Assembly: GCA_009733775.1 (NCBI GenBank)
Contig: WOGZ01000031.1
Span: 62,001-126,000, forward strand
Origin: Alectoria sarmentosa
Taxonomy: Eukaryota > Ascomycota > Lecanoromycetes > Lecanorales > Parmeliaceae
Length of the DNA: 64,000 bases
Reading direction: 5' to 3'
In this document: in pieces, positions 62,549 to 64,000 of the stretch
How positions within the stretch are numbered: position 1 is the first letter of the stretch
How the letters are laid out: each line of letters begins with the position of its first letter
The notes under the pieces: model-generated
The model's database searches: none
The model's input: the letters and a program-made list of their open reading frames with translations, nothing else
What the model was told of the DNA's origin: nothing
Made by a program: the position numbers and the translations under genes

Positions 62549-64000
62549 GACCTCGTTTGGGCGGCGGTAGGTGCTGAAACCTCGGGCGATTCCGTGATAA
62601 GCACGGGTCGTTACCTTGTGCACTCAACACTGGGCTCGAATCGGAGTGAGCGGGCAGCGGTGTCAAGCTTTGTGTTGACGTGGACTCCAAGGTGAGAGGC
62701 TCCCAGCAAAAAACAAGTCTTCCGAGAGGAACTGACGCCCTCCTAGCGACGTTCTCCCCACTTCGACTTTGGAAGATTTGGTCGGAGGCGGTGAAGTGTT
62801 CAATAAGTCATAGTAAGCTATATGGGGATAGAAATTGGGAATGAAGACTTACTATAAGCAAAGCGAGGGAGACGTAAATTGCAGAGACGAGGACTGCTAC
62901 AATCACGCAGCTGCAGGAGGACCAATTCGTTTCCAGATCAACACACAAGTGAAATGACCTGTCGACTGCTCCTTCGCAGGTAGGGTTGAAGTGTCTACCG
63001 ACAAAGAATAGCGGCTTCAGCTCTGCGCCTTACACGCTATTCATCCGGGGTGGGTCCAACATTAGCGGATACTTGCAGCCAGTGACATAACGGAGGCGGT
63101 AGCGACCGCCGATTACCTGCAAGATTCAATCGGATCTTGAGGTTCCGGTAGACGCTTCGGCCGCAAAAAATGGAGATGAAGTTGGAAGATTCTTGATACC
63201 ACTCTGTTCGGAGGAATCTAACCTCGGTTGACGCCAGAGGAGCTCAGAATGCAGCGCCAGAGAATAGGAACAGCCAATGCTTGGACGATCTTGACCCTTA
63301 CTTCCGAAAACATTATTGTCGATCGGCACGATCCAAGGCAAAGTGAAACTATCCATAGATGGCTGCTGAGAGAATCGGCAGGATCTCCTTCTCTCACAAC
63401 AAGGATGATTGCCCACCGTAGTAGCTCGTTTTGTTTTGTGATAGGTTGGTCATCATTAAGGGAAAAGATCATGTCTGATGGCAAAGTGTGCGTTGTCTGA
63501 TTGCTTAAGGGAGATGAATGTTTGATGGTGGTGGTAGGGCTCCCAGGCAAACTGGCTGCAATCCGATTCGTTCCCCACCTCTTTCTCTTCAGCTCACGCC
63601 AACCAATCGCCCAAAATAATTTGAATACATACTGCAATCTTCTACTTTAATGTGAGCGAGTCTCACAGTGTGTGAGATGAGGGTGCTTGCCAATTGATCA
63701 AATCGCACACCCGTGCCAGAACCAGGCTCTATCTCGGGCAACAAACCGAAAACAAGCTTACTTGCAGCCTCATGGGTCTCGGTTCCACTTACTGTACTAG
63801 ATCCTAGTGCTTCACCCACCACGCCTCGTGATTTTGCACACTACCTTGTCCAAACAGACTCATGTCAGCTCAAAGCCAATGTAAGCATTTTCGCGGGAGT
63901 GACTCTGGCGCAGGCATTCCGAGACTGAAAGCAACGGGTACCGCTGAGATTACTGTGCCAGGGCCGGATCGGAGCCGGTTCAATTGTTGAATTGGCGGGC
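62549..64000. other. 1.45-kb region to the window end, no supported gene
   Basis: Promoter and leader of the Zn2Cys6 gene. The minus frame 62690-62614 (TSTQSLTPLPAHSDSSPVL) ends at a GTAACG donor and may be an upstream exon, but frame does not join cleanly. Frames near the right edge are short and motif-free. Confidence 0.4.

Noticed and set aside
1..64000. tRNA genes, CRISPR arrays or bacterial-type operons
   Set aside because: No B-box-like GGTTCGAATCC with a cloverleaf was seen by eye, and the sequence is clearly eukaryotic. A tRNAscan run would settle the tRNA question.

Overview
The window is nuclear DNA of a filamentous ascomycete (Pezizomycotina). Genes carry short GT-AG introns, mostly 46-70 nt, with CTGAC/CTAAC-type branch sites just upstream of the acceptor. 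The gene set is typical of these fungi: an IQGAP, a Zn(II)2Cys6 regulator, an XLF/Nej1 protein, an Ies4-like INO80 subunit, indoleamine 2,3-dioxygenase and a secreted GH18 chitinase. One AT-rich block has the dinucleotide signature of repeat-induced point mutation (RIP). I cannot assign a class with confidence. Exon structures were built by hand from splice signals, reading frame and family conservation; spliced lengths were checked for frame.

Left part (0-10 kb). A ubiquitin-like small protein and a Tim17-type membrane protein are followed by two tandem paralogues (2401-3726 and 4492-6279). These share a short N-terminal motif, a conserved C-terminal domain I do not recognise, and homologous promoters. 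Their middles are highly variable, repeat-rich and His/acidic. The next gene (6952-9668, minus) also carries a minisatellite (63-residue repeats) and a PAM2-like motif, which suggests binding to poly(A)-binding protein.

Middle part (10-33 kb). The genes are NEJ1 and cactin (divergent), a forkhead factor, a gene-poor stretch of about 3 kb, a secreted Cys-rich protein, and a MITE with TA-flanked terminal inverted repeats. Then come IQGAP and IMP dehydrogenase (divergent, shared 491-bp promoter) and a six-exon MFS transporter with a 21-nt microexon. A RIP-like AT-rich block (33.04-34.9 kb) separates this part from the next.

Right part (35-64 kb). A GID/CTLH subunit (Gid1/RanBPM-like) and an IES4-like gene come first. 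A chitinase with a duplicated N-terminal module follows; an intron splits its catalytic motif. IDO has two CGG-N7-CCG palindromes upstream and converges on a Dia2/Pof3-type TPR/F-box/LRR gene. A decayed cytochrome P450 lies before CTNNBL1, which converges on a NUDT19-like Nudix hydrolase ending in a peroxisomal signal. A cluster of F-box/zinc-finger paralogues includes one frameshifted copy. The window ends with an EFM3/FAM86-type methyltransferase divergent from RPS24, and a Zn2Cys6 transcription factor.

Most genes are unlinked housekeeping functions. The accessory, fast-evolving parts are the repeat-protein pair with its repeat-bearing neighbour, the F-box/zinc paralogue cluster, the chitinase N-terminus, and the two transposon-related tracts.
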